Shown piece after piece: positions 9,173-16,947 of a DNA stretch of 64,000 bases. Each line of letters starts with the position of its first letter. Positions within the stretch are counted from its first letter, which is position 1. The notes beneath the pieces are model-generated. The model made no database searches. It had not been told where the DNA came from and worked only from the letters and a program-made list of their open reading frames with translations. The translations under genes were made by a program, and so were the position numbers. Source of the DNA: Anaerococcus marasmi (GTDB lineage Bacteria > Bacillota > Clostridia > Tissierellales > Peptoniphilaceae); contig NZ_OLMF01000004.1 in NCBI RefSeq assembly GCF_900290195.1, positions 733,501 to 797,500 on the forward strand. The letters are read 5' to 3'.

Positions 9173-9817
9173 TTAGTGGGTTGCTCCACCTGTTATTTCT
9201 AAATCTTCTTTATCAGCGTATTTTACTATAGCTCTTACAGCAGCATTTAGTCCCTTAACTATATCGTCTAGGCTCATTGATGCTGTGTCTTTTTTGTCTA
9301 AGACTTGTTCTGGAAGGAAAGGTACGTGGATAAATCCTGCCTTGATATTTCCGTACTTTTCTGCCAAGTAGAGGTCTTGGTACATTACGTGGTTACATAC
9401 GAAGGTTCCAGCAGAGTTTGATACTGAGGCTGGGATATTTTCCTTCTTGATTTCTTCTACCATTGCCTTGATTGGAATTGTAGCAAAGTATGCATTCTTA
9501 CCATCTTCTCTGATTTTAACATCGATTGGTTGGTTTTCTTCGTTATCAGGGATTCTTGCATCGTCTTGGTTGATGGCAACTCTTTCTACTGTTAGATCAT
9601 ATCTACCACCAGCTTGTCCTATTGAAAGGATTGCATCTGGTTGGATTTCCTTGATTTTTTCCTCGATTTTATCAGCTGCCTTGTGGAATACTGTTGGTAT
9701 TTCTAGCTTATAGATTTCAGCTCCTTCGATATTTTCATCGATTCTCTTAACTGATTCTATGGCTGGGTTAGTTTTCTCTCCTCCAAATGGATCAAATCCT
9801 GTGATTAAAATTTTCAT
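9173..9817 (-). CDS. pcp: Pyrrolidone-carboxylate peptidase (pyroglutamyl peptidase I, family C15)
   Basis: A 214-residue cytosolic cysteine peptidase that removes N-terminal pyroglutamate. It starts [19 protein letters not shown], typical of the family. The catalytic Glu lies in [15 protein letters not shown], the Cys in [14 protein letters not shown] and the His in GFIHVPFLP. The start at 9817 is preceded by GGAGGA; a longer reading into DUF979 lacks support. It is the last gene of a DUF969-DUF979-pcp operon. The two membrane proteins upstream probably handle 5-oxoproline or a related product (inference). Confidence 0.93.
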   Translation of the reverse strand: MKILITGFDPFGGEKTNPAIESVKRIDENIEGAEIYKLEIPTVFHKAADKIEEKIKEIQPDAILSIGQAGGRYDLTVERVAINQDDARIPDNEENQPIDVKIREDGKNAYFATIPIKAMVEEIKKENIPASVSNSAGTFVCNHVMYQDLYLAEKYGNIKAGFIHVPFLPEQVLDKKDTASMSLDDIVKGLNAAVRAIVKYADKEDLEITGGATH

Positions 9818-9825
9818 ATTTCCTC

Positions 9826-10755
9826 CTAAAACGCCCAAAATCTCATAAGTAGTATGTGAACTACAATTAATATTATGGATAGTAGGGCTTGTTCTTTTAT
9901 TACTTTATTCTTATCTTTCATCTCTAGTAGGGCCACTGGCAAGAGGTTGAAGTTACCTGCCATTGGTGTAAGAAGTGTTCCACAATAACCTGATGTCATT
10001 GCAAGGGCTGCCGCTATGGCTGGGTCTGCTCCTTGAGCTATTACGAAAGGTACTCCTATTCCTGCAGTAATTACTGTAAAGGCTGCGAAGGCATTTCCCA
10101 TAATCATGGTAAATATTACCATACCCAAGACATAGGCAATAGCCCCGGTCCATGGATTGACTGTTGGGATAATTCCTCCGATAATCTTAGCAATTACATC
10201 ACCTACTCCTGCTGCAGCAAAGATTGCTCCAAGCGCTGCCAAAAGTTGTGGTAGGATTGCTACTGCACCTACTTGTTGAACCATCCTATCAGATGAGTCT
10301 AGCATATCCTTAAAGCTTGATTTGGTAAGGACCATGGCAAATACTACTGCTATTATTGCAGTAAGACCCAAGACTGAAGATGATGATTCCGGAATAATTT
10401 TTGCTATTGCTATAGCAAGGACTGCCATGATTATTACTGGCAAGAAGACCTTAAGTCCAAGCCTTTTGCTAGATGCGATTTGAATCTTCTCGCTTACTTC
10501 CTTACTTCCCTTAATCTTTATCCCATCGACAAGAGAAATTATAGCGATTAGGACAACGAGGATTCCGCTTATCTCTGAAGGAATGACTTTCCCTAGAGCA
10601 AATAGGATTCCAAGAATTATCCAGAAAACTATTGTTGTAAGTTTCTTTTCCTTGGAAGGATCTCTACTTACCCTATAGGCTGTGTAGAAGAATTGAAGGC
10701 CTATGATTACAAAGATAAACTCCAAAAACATTGGGAAAAATTCTGCTCTTGTCAT
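9826..10755 (-). CDS. DUF979 family membrane protein, putative 5-oxoproline transport component
   Basis: A 309-residue protein with about nine hydrophobic segments. The region [34 protein letters not shown] and the later [17 protein letters not shown] resemble the paired helical-hairpin motifs of ion-transporter-like permeases. The stop lies eight bases before pcp, and the start follows the DUF969 stop with no gap. DUF969, DUF979 and pcp occur together in many Firmicutes, which suggests import or export of pyroglutamate. No direct functional evidence is visible in the sequence. Confidence 0.78.
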   Translation of the reverse strand: MTRAEFFPMFLEFIFVIIGLQFFYTAYRVSRDPSKEKKLTTIVFWIILGILFALGKVIPSEISGILVVLIAIISLVDGIKIKGSKEVSEKIQIASSKRLGLKVFLPVIIMAVLAIAIAKIIPESSSSVLGLTAIIAVVFAMVLTKSSFKDMLDSSDRMVQQVGAVAILPQLLAALGAIFAAAGVGDVIAKIIGGIIPTVNPWTGAIAYVLGMVIFTMIMGNAFAAFTVITAGIGVPFVIAQGADPAIAAALAMTSGYCGTLLTPMAGNFNLLPVALLEMKDKNKVIKEQALLSIILIVVHILLMRFWAF

Positions 10756-11421
10756 CTACTTACCTCCCTTAATCTTCTTATCGTCTATGATATTTTTGAT
10801 AATACCAAGGACTAGGGTTATAAGAGCTATAGGGATTGAATATTGGCTAAGCTCGATATTTGTAACATTGTAGCCAAGCTCTGCCATAGTTCCCACCATC
10901 ATTAGGACTCCTGCCGCTCCAACGAAAGTATTTTGAGCAAAGAAGTTTCCGAAGTTTTCCATGGTGGCTCCCCTAGCCTTTAGGCTTTCTACTTCTTTCT
11001 CGCTAAGCTTACCCTTTTTCTTCTCGGCTGATGCCCTAGCCATTGGGAAGATTATTGGTCTAACGAATTGTACCAAACCATATATTCTCATTGACAAGAA
11101 ACCAGCAAGTTCCCTAAAAGCAAGGTATACTGAAAGAAGGGCACCTGATGAAAGGTTTTCTCTTTTCTTAACTATATTTTCAGCAACTTGCTTAAGTCCA
11201 TGCTCTTCCGATAGTCCTATTACTGGAAGAGTGATGATAAATATGGTTACTATTCTTTGGGAAACAAAACTATCACCTAAGATCGACAAGAATTCGCTTA
11301 CACTTAGTCCTGAGACCAAAGCTGTGATGAAACCTGATAGGACAACCGTAAAGATTATATTCAGTTTGAATATAAAACCTAATACGATAATCAGGATTCC
11401 TATTAATTTAATATATTCCAT
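10756..11421 (-). CDS. DUF969 family membrane protein, partner of DUF979
   Basis: A 221-residue membrane protein with about six hydrophobic segments. It has the conserved cytosolic stretch MARASAEKKKGKLSEKEVE and the motif ENFGNFFAQNTFVGAAGVLMM (about residues 155-175). It starts after a TAGGAGG site. It is the first gene of the three-gene operon, ending exactly where DUF979 starts. Together the two proteins look like split halves of one transporter. The link to 5-oxoproline rests on the downstream pcp. Confidence 0.78.
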   Translation of the reverse strand: MEYIKLIGILIIVLGFIFKLNIIFTVVLSGFITALVSGLSVSEFLSILGDSFVSQRIVTIFIITLPVIGLSEEHGLKQVAENIVKKRENLSSGALLSVYLAFRELAGFLSMRIYGLVQFVRPIIFPMARASAEKKKGKLSEKEVESLKARGATMENFGNFFAQNTFVGAAGVLMMVGTMAELGYNVTNIELSQYSIPIALITLVLGIIKNIIDDKKIKGGK

Positions 11422-11530
11422 AAAACCTCCTATGATTTATCTATACTTTACCCGAAGTCTTATATAAATTTAAGAATCATAAATTTTATACAAATTAATT
11501 TGTCGGTATAATAAAGGAAAGGAGAATAAG

Positions 11531-11827
11531 ATGTATAGTAAAATAATTTCTGGAAAAGACCTAGAAGAAAATTTAGATAATTTTGATATAATTGATGTGA
11601 GAACTGAAGAAGAATACAAGCTGGGCCATGTGGAAGGTGCAATCAATATTCCCTACGATGAGATTTTGGAAAATCTCGATAGAATCGATAAGGATAAGCC
11701 TACCATAGTCTACTGTAGGTCCAATGCTAGGGCGGAGATTGCAAGTCTTAGCCTAAAGTCCGCAGGCTTTCCTTATATTTATATTGGAGATGGGGTCGAT
11801 CTTTATGATTATAAGCTTGTAAAATAG
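11531..11827 (+). CDS. Single-domain rhodanese-like protein
   Basis: Ninety-eight residues with the rhodanese fold: IIDVRTEEEYKLGHVEGAINIPYDEI, then the active-site loop IVYCRSNARAEIAS with the catalytic Cys (about residue 67). It would carry persulfide in the cytosol. It stands alone, with GGAAAGGAG before the ATG and a TATAAT at 11506-11511. Sulfur-transfer partner unknown; the loop CRSNARA is that of general single-domain rhodaneses rather than Cdc25-type phosphatases. Confidence 0.85.
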   Translation: MYSKIISGKDLEENLDNFDIIDVRTEEEYKLGHVEGAINIPYDEILENLDRIDKDKPTIVYCRSNARAEIASLSLKSAGFPYIYIGDGVDLYDYKLVK

Positions 11828-11886
11828 CTTAGAATTCTAATAAACTCTATTAATTTAGTAAATAAAACTTAATAATAGACATATTA

Positions 11887-12109
11887 AAAGGGGATGTTGC
11901 AGAATGAATAAATCGTACCATTATCGTTAGAAGAACCTCCACGGAAAGTCTCACGAAGCCGACGGGCTAATAGCCTCCATCAGCTGGCAGGCGCGCCTCC
12001 TTCTGCCGGCGGGCATTTCTTGGCCCACCGGCCATGGGAGGTAAAATTTCCTAAGAGAACCTTCTAACAATGGTACGATGATTATTCATAATTTTGCAAC
12101 AGCCCCTTT
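11887..12109. repeat. GC-rich palindromic MITE-like element abutting csp
   Basis: About 223 bp bounded by imperfect ~50 bp terminal inverted repeats. The left arm starts AAAGGGGATGTTGCAGAA and the right arm, reverse-complemented, starts AAAGGGGCTGTTGCAAAA; both continue through CGTACCATT and TTAGAAG. The interior (about 11945-12035) is far richer in GC than the surroundings and contains nested short hairpins (GGCAG/CTGCC, GCCGG/CCGGC, GGCTAATAGCC). No transposase gene is present. The outer TGTTGCAAA resembles ends of IS6-type elements (from memory). It ends three bases from the csp stop and may serve as its terminator. Confidence 0.65.
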
Positions 12110-12112
12110 CTT

Positions 12113-12316
12113 TTATTCTATTACCCTTACCTTAACGGCTTGGGCGCCTCTTGGGGCGTCTATTTTTTCGAATTCTACGGCTTGGCCTGGGTAGAGTTTC
12201 TTAAAGCTATTATCGCTTTCTATGTCAGAATAGTGGACAAAGAGGTCCTCTCCTTCCCATTCTATGAAACCAAAACCTCTTTTGTTGTCAAATGTTTTAA
12301 CTTTTCCTCTATTCAT
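12113..12316 (-). CDS. Cold-shock domain protein
   Basis: Sixty-seven residues with RNP1-like KRGFGFIEWEG and RNP2-like LFVHYSDI, the RNA/ssDNA-binding face of CspA-type proteins. It starts two bases after the methyltransferase stop, so it is the third gene of the valS-methyltransferase-csp operon. It has Trp/Tyr in place of the usual aromatic pattern at some positions but is otherwise typical. It acts as an RNA chaperone in the cytosol. Confidence 0.88.
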   Translation of the reverse strand: MNRGKVKTFDNKRGFGFIEWEGEDLFVHYSDIESDNSFKKLYPGQAVEFEKIDAPRGAQAVKVRVIE

Positions 12317-12317
12317 A

Positions 12318-13046
12318 TTACTCCTTTGTCTGTGAGAAAAGTATCCTTAAACTCTCCTCTTTGACACTTCCCATATCATCTTCATCAAAGATTTCTACAT
12401 TCTTAAAGCCAATATCTTCGATTATTTCTTTAACTTCTTCTATCTCGTAGAGTCTTTCCTGCTGGAATTCTGATATTCTCCTGTAAGATCCATCTTCATT
12501 TTCCACGAAAAACTCCAAATGCATATCACAAAGCTCATCTTCATAGAAGTTATCCCAAGTGTAGAAGATATCCTCATATTCATAGACATAACACTCATTG
12601 CCAAAAACTTCCCTAATCTTGTAAGGCGAATTGATATCAAAGACCAAAAGTCCGCCCTTTTTTAGGCTAGCATAGCAATTTCTAAAAAGCTTCGTCAGGT
12701 CCTCTTTCTCTGTCACATAATTTACAGAATCTAGGAGGATTACTATGAGATCATAGGTATCTTCCTTGACATATTCAACCATATCATAGTGGATGAGATT
12801 TACATTAGAAGGGTCGTATTTGTTTGCAAAAACTTCTAGCATCTTCCCCGATATATCTAGGGCGTCGATATTTTCGAATTCATCAAAGAAATATCTGGTA
12901 AGCATTCCAGAGCCTGCTGCAAGCTCTAGCATGTTTTCCTTCTCTATCCCGTGTTTTTTAACAAGAGATTTTATATTCCCTGCATATTTTTCATAATCTA
13001 GGTCAAAGCTTAGTTTGTCATAGATGTAAGAAAAGTCGTCGTACAT
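12318..13046 (-). CDS. Class I SAM-dependent methyltransferase, substrate unknown
   Basis: A 242-residue protein with SAM motif I LELAAGSGMLTRYF (about residues 40-53), the acidic motif II in IDALDISGKML, and motif IV LIVILLDSVNYV. The fold is that of the YqeM/UbiE-type family that follows synthetase genes in several Firmicutes. Its ATG shares one base with the valS stop (TAATG), which indicates coupling. The methyl acceptor cannot be read from the sequence. Confidence 0.8.
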   Translation of the reverse strand: MYDDFSYIYDKLSFDLDYEKYAGNIKSLVKKHGIEKENMLELAAGSGMLTRYFFDEFENIDALDISGKMLEVFANKYDPSNVNLIHYDMVEYVKEDTYDLIVILLDSVNYVTEKEDLTKLFRNCYASLKKGGLLVFDINSPYKIREVFGNECYVYEYEDIFYTWDNFYEDELCDMHLEFFVENEDGSYRRISEFQQERLYEIEEVKEIIEDIGFKNVEIFDEDDMGSVKEESLRILFSQTKE

Positions 13047-15685
13047 TATTTATCCTTGATTTCTTCTAGGGAAGCCTTAGTTTTTGCTAGTAGGTCTTCG
13101 TAGCCCGCTAGTTTCTCACGTTCTTCATTCACTACCTTCTCTGGAGCTTTTTCGACAAAGCCCTTGTTAGAAAGCTTGCCACTAGCTCTTTTAATTTCAC
13201 CTTCTAGACGCTTGATCTCATCTTTTAGTCTAGCTCTTTCCTTCTCATAATCTACCAACTCATCAAGGCTCATTAGGACAGAAAATTCATTGAATACTAA
13301 CCTTACTATGCCTTCTTCATCAGCAATTTCACTATCTTCCTTGGCCAAAACTTCAACTCCACTTGCCTTAGCAAGATTTACAAATTGATCCTTGATTTCT
13401 TCGATTAGGGAGATATTTTCCTTATTTTCTACTAGGATTGTAAGTTTTTGAGAAGTCTTAGCTGGTACATTTAAGGTAGCTCTTTGGTTTCTTATGGCTG
13501 TTATTGCTTCGATTACAGAGTTGACATTGCTTTCTTCATTGACAAAGTCAAAATCTTTATTAAACTCAGGCCAGTTTTCTACTATCAAGAGGTCCTTCTT
13601 GTTTGGAAGGGATGAATAGATTTCTTCTGTTATAAATGGCATAAATGGATGGAGGAGAACTAGCATGTTCTTTAAAACATAAAGAAGAACTTTCTTTACA
13701 TTAGCTTTTGCCGCATCGTCATCTCCGTAAAGTCTAATCTTAGCAAATTCTATATACCAATCGCAATACTCATTCCAGATAAAATCCTCAATCCTATCTG
13801 CTGCAAGACCGATTTCGTATTTGTCGAGGTTCTTGCTGACATCTACTATTACATCGTTAAGTCTCTTAAGGATCCACTTATCTTCAAGCTCAAGATTTTC
13901 CCCTTTAAAGTCTAGGTCATCTCCTTCTTCTATATTCATTAGGACAAATCTTGAAGCATTCCACAACTTGTTGGCGAAGTTTCTGCTAGCAAGGATTCTC
14001 TTTTCATCATAACGCATATCATTTCCAGGAGAGTTTCCTGTTATTAGGGTAAATCTTAGGGCATCTGCTCCGTATTCATTTACAACATCGATTGGATCTA
14101 CACCATTTCCTAAGGACTTACTCATCTTTCTACCTTGAGGGTCTCTGATTAGTCCTGTAAATAGAACGTGGTGGAAAGGAACCTTGCCTGTGTTATAAAT
14201 TGAAGAGAAGATCATTCTAATTACCCAGAAGAAGATTATATCGTAACCTGTAACTAGGATATCTGTTGGGAAGAAATAATCTAATTCTTCGTTTTCATCT
14301 GGCCAACCAAGAGTTGCAAAAGGCCATAGGGCTGATGAGAACCAGGTATCTAGGGTATCTTCATCTTGAGTTACATGGACTCCTTCGAGCATGCCATTTT
14401 CGTCTGGTTCATCCTCAGATACAATAATTTCTCCATCATCTGTATAGAAAACTGGAAGTCTGTGTCCCCACCATAGTTGACGGGAGATGGTCCAGTCCCT
14501 GATGTTATTTAGCCAGTTCATATATGTCTTAGATAGGGAATCTGGTATAAGTTTTACCTCACCCTTATCGTAGGCATCTATACACATCTTGGCAAATTCA
14601 TCCATCTTGACAAACCATTGCTTGGATATTAATGGCTCAATTACTACCTTTGTCCTTTCGGAATAACCTACAGAGTGCTCGATTTCTTCGATTTTTTCAA
14701 GCTGACCAGCTTCTTCTAAATCCTTTATCATCTCCTTACGGGCCTCATACCTATCCATGCCGGAGTATTTGCCGTAACCATCTACAATATGAGCCTTGGT
14801 ATCTATGACTACACATTGGCCAAGGTCGTGACGTGCCCCTACTTCGAAGTCGTTAGGGTCGTGGGATGGAGTAATCTTAACAAGACCTGTACCATATTCC
14901 ATATCTACATAGGAATCTTCTATGAGAGGAATTTTCCTGCCAATTAGAGGAAGGATCAAGTTCTTGCCTATCTTATCCTTAAAGCGAGGATCTTCTGGGT
15001 TTACTGCAACTGCCAAGTCTCCCAGCATAGTTTCTGGCCTAGTTGTGGCTATTGTCACATATTCATCGCTATCTTCAAAGAAATACTTGATATACCATAA
15101 GTGTCCTACTTGGTCTTCGTGATATACTTCTGCATCTGATATAGCAGTTTCTGCCTTAGGGTCCCAGTTAACTATCCTATTTCCCCTATAGATTAGGCCA
15201 TCGTCATACATCTTCTTGAAGACTCTCTTTACCGCCTTGGTTAAATTTTCATCCATAGTGAAGGAATCATGGTCCCAATCACAGGATACACCGATTGTAC
15301 GAAGTTGTTCCTTAATTCTTCCGCCATACTTATCTGTCCAGTCCCAAGCTTCTTTAAGAAAGCCTTCACGACCTAAGTCAGCCTTAGTCTTTCCCTCGCT
15401 AGATATCTTATCTACGACCTTACTTTCGGTAGATATAGAAGCGTGGTCCGTTCCAGGTATCCATAAGGCTTCAAAGCCTGCCATCCTCTTATAACGAATG
15501 ATGATATCTTGGATAGTGTTATTTAGGGCGTGGCCTAGGTGGAGGTAGCCTGTAACATTTGGAGGTGGCATAACTATAGTATAAGGCTTCTTGTCAGGAT
15601 TTACCTTGGCCTTAAAGTAACCACCCTTCTCCCATTTTTCATAGATTTCTTTTTCAAACTGATTTGGATTATATTTTGTATCCAT
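13046..15685 (-). CDS. valS: Valyl-tRNA synthetase
   Basis: An 879-residue class Ia synthetase. It starts with the ValRS signature PNVTGYLHLGHALN containing the HIGH-type motif (about residues 40-53). The editing domain contains TTRPETMLGD, KMSKS appears as [11 protein letters not shown] (about 518-528), and the C-terminal coiled coil runs through EKERARLKDEIKRLEGE. It charges tRNA-Val in the cytosol. Expression is controlled by the T-box leader directly upstream. First gene of an operon with a methyltransferase and csp. Confidence 0.96.
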   Translation of the reverse strand: MDTKYNPNQFEKEIYEKWEKGGYFKAKVNPDKKPYTIVMPPPNVTGYLHLGHALNNTIQDIIIRYKRMAGFEALWIPGTDHASISTESKVVDKISSEGKTKADLGREGFLKEAWDWTDKYGGRIKEQLRTIGVSCDWDHDSFTMDENLTKAVKRVFKKMYDDGLIYRGNRIVNWDPKAETAISDAEVYHEDQVGHLWYIKYFFEDSDEYVTIATTRPETMLGDLAVAVNPEDPRFKDKIGKNLILPLIGRKIPLIEDSYVDMEYGTGLVKITPSHDPNDFEVGARHDLGQCVVIDTKAHIVDGYGKYSGMDRYEARKEMIKDLEEAGQLEKIEEIEHSVGYSERTKVVIEPLISKQWFVKMDEFAKMCIDAYDKGEVKLIPDSLSKTYMNWLNNIRDWTISRQLWWGHRLPVFYTDDGEIIVSEDEPDENGMLEGVHVTQDEDTLDTWFSSALWPFATLGWPDENEELDYFFPTDILVTGYDIIFFWVIRMIFSSIYNTGKVPFHHVLFTGLIRDPQGRKMSKSLGNGVDPIDVVNEYGADALRFTLITGNSPGNDMRYDEKRILASRNFANKLWNASRFVLMNIEEGDDLDFKGENLELEDKWILKRLNDVIVDVSKNLDKYEIGLAADRIEDFIWNEYCDWYIEFAKIRLYGDDDAAKANVKKVLLYVLKNMLVLLHPFMPFITEEIYSSLPNKKDLLIVENWPEFNKDFDFVNEESNVNSVIEAITAIRNQRATLNVPAKTSQKLTILVENKENISLIEEIKDQFVNLAKASGVEVLAKEDSEIADEEGIVRLVFNEFSVLMSLDELVDYEKERARLKDEIKRLEGEIKRASGKLSNKGFVEKAPEKVVNEEREKLAGYEDLLAKTKASLEEIKDK

Positions 15686-15705
15686 AATAACTCCTTTAAA
15701 AATAA

Positions 15706-15900
15706 AAAAGGTGATAACAACATAGGACGAATGACCGTGTTACCACCTAATTTTCTTAATTAAGACTCTCTTTGCACCAATGCGTGCGACATGAAACATT
15801 TACAAAAGCAACCTTCAAAAGTTCATACTAGAAACTTCCAGCTCCCGTTTCCTCTCTAGAAATAATCCCTTCCTACTCCTCTTTTATTGTTTCGATATTG
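15706..15900 (-). promoter_or_regulatory. T-box riboswitch leader of valS
   Basis: On the minus strand the conserved T-box AGGTGGTAACACGG pairs at 15709-15749 with a downstream GTTATCACCT followed by TTTTTTATTTTT, forming the terminator/antiterminator switch. Upstream, stem I features (AGAGAGGAAACGGGAGCTGG) are visible. In the specifier region, CTAGTATGAACTTTTGAAG, the codon GTA (15826-15828) is in the specifier position and fits valine. Uncharged tRNA-Val should therefore permit read-through into valS. Confidence 0.9.
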
Positions 15901-16069
15901 TATTTATTATATTTTCTTTATCTATTTTGTCAATCTATCCCTTCTAGGATAATTCGTCCTAAATTTATTCTCTGATTTGTCATATTTTTTCATATTCTTA
16001 CATTTCTGAAAGTATTTTCATAGATTAAACCTTGCATTTTACTTAATATATAAAAATTTAATGGAAAAG

Positions 16070-16098
16070 TTTTCATATCGTGAAAAATTTGATATAAT
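16070..16098 (+). promoter_or_regulatory. Probable promoter of the PPDK operon
   Basis: TTTTCA (16070-16075), a 17-base spacer and TATAAT (16093-16098) lie 34 bases upstream of the TTG start of the PPDK regulator. The -35 is weak. Confidence 0.5.
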
Positions 16099-16131
16099 AT
16101 ATCTAGGATCGCACAAAGGAGTGAAGGAAAT

Positions 16132-16947
16132 TTGGATATTTATATTATTTCAGATACAGCTGGCCTTGCTATATCAGAGATAGTCCATTTCTCCTTGAGC
16201 AAGTTTGATATAAATTCTAATATTATTATCAAATCTCAAGTCAAGGAAATAGACGAGCTTTCTGATTTATTAGCGAGTATTAAGACCGACAATATAATAA
16301 TTTATCACTCTTTCCAAGATTCTAAGATGAGTGCCTATATTGAAACTTTTGCCCAGACTAAAGAGATTGAGACAATTGACCTTATGGCTTATTCTATCAA
16401 CAGCCTCTCAAAGATTCTTAATCAAAAGCCCTGTGATAAGCAAAGACTTATCAATGCCTATGATTCAAATCATATGAGAAGGCTAGATGCCCTAGATTTC
16501 GCCATCAAATATGACGACGGGGCAGACTTTAGGGGTATTAAGTTTTGTGATATAGCTATTATAGGAGTTTCTAGATCTTCTAAGACTCCCCTATCCATGT
16601 ATTTGGCAAGTAAGGGCCTAAGGGTATCCAACATACCCTTGATTGTGGACTCGCAGGCTCCAAGAGAGCTTTTTGAAATCGATCCCAGACGCATAATAGG
16701 CCTTACAATCGATAAGGATAGACTTAAAAGTGTAAGGGATGAAAGACTTAAGTCGCTTAAGTTAATTGGCGATTCAATCTACTCTAGTAGGGAAAGGATT
16801 GAAGCTGAGCTAAAATATGCAGAAGATTTGATGAAGGATTTGGACTGTTTTGTAATCGACGTGACTAACAGGTCTATAGAGGAAACTTCAGATATCATTA
16901 TCAATTATTTAAACAAAAATAAGTTATTGGAAAGGAAAGAAAAATGA
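16132..16947 (+). CDS. Pyruvate, phosphate dikinase regulatory protein (bifunctional kinase/pyrophosphorylase)
   Basis: A 271-residue DUF299 protein. It begins DIYIISDTAGLAISEIVHFSLSKF and has the P-loop-like IGVSRSSKTPLSMYLASKG (about residues 143-161) and the nearby VSNIPLIVDSQAP. Family members inactivate PPDK by ADP-dependent phosphorylation of a Thr near the catalytic His and reverse this by phosphorolysis. The start is TTG, preceded by GGAGTGAAGGAA. Its stop overlaps the ppdK start by four bases, so regulator and target are translationally coupled. Confidence 0.92.
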   Translation: MDIYIISDTAGLAISEIVHFSLSKFDINSNIIIKSQVKEIDELSDLLASIKTDNIIIYHSFQDSKMSAYIETFAQTKEIETIDLMAYSINSLSKILNQKPCDKQRLINAYDSNHMRRLDALDFAIKYDDGADFRGIKFCDIAIIGVSRSSKTPLSMYLASKGLRVSNIPLIVDSQAPRELFEIDPRRIIGLTIDKDRLKSVRDERLKSLKLIGDSIYSSRERIEAELKYAEDLMKDLDCFVIDVTNRSIEETSDIIINYLNKNKLLERKEK

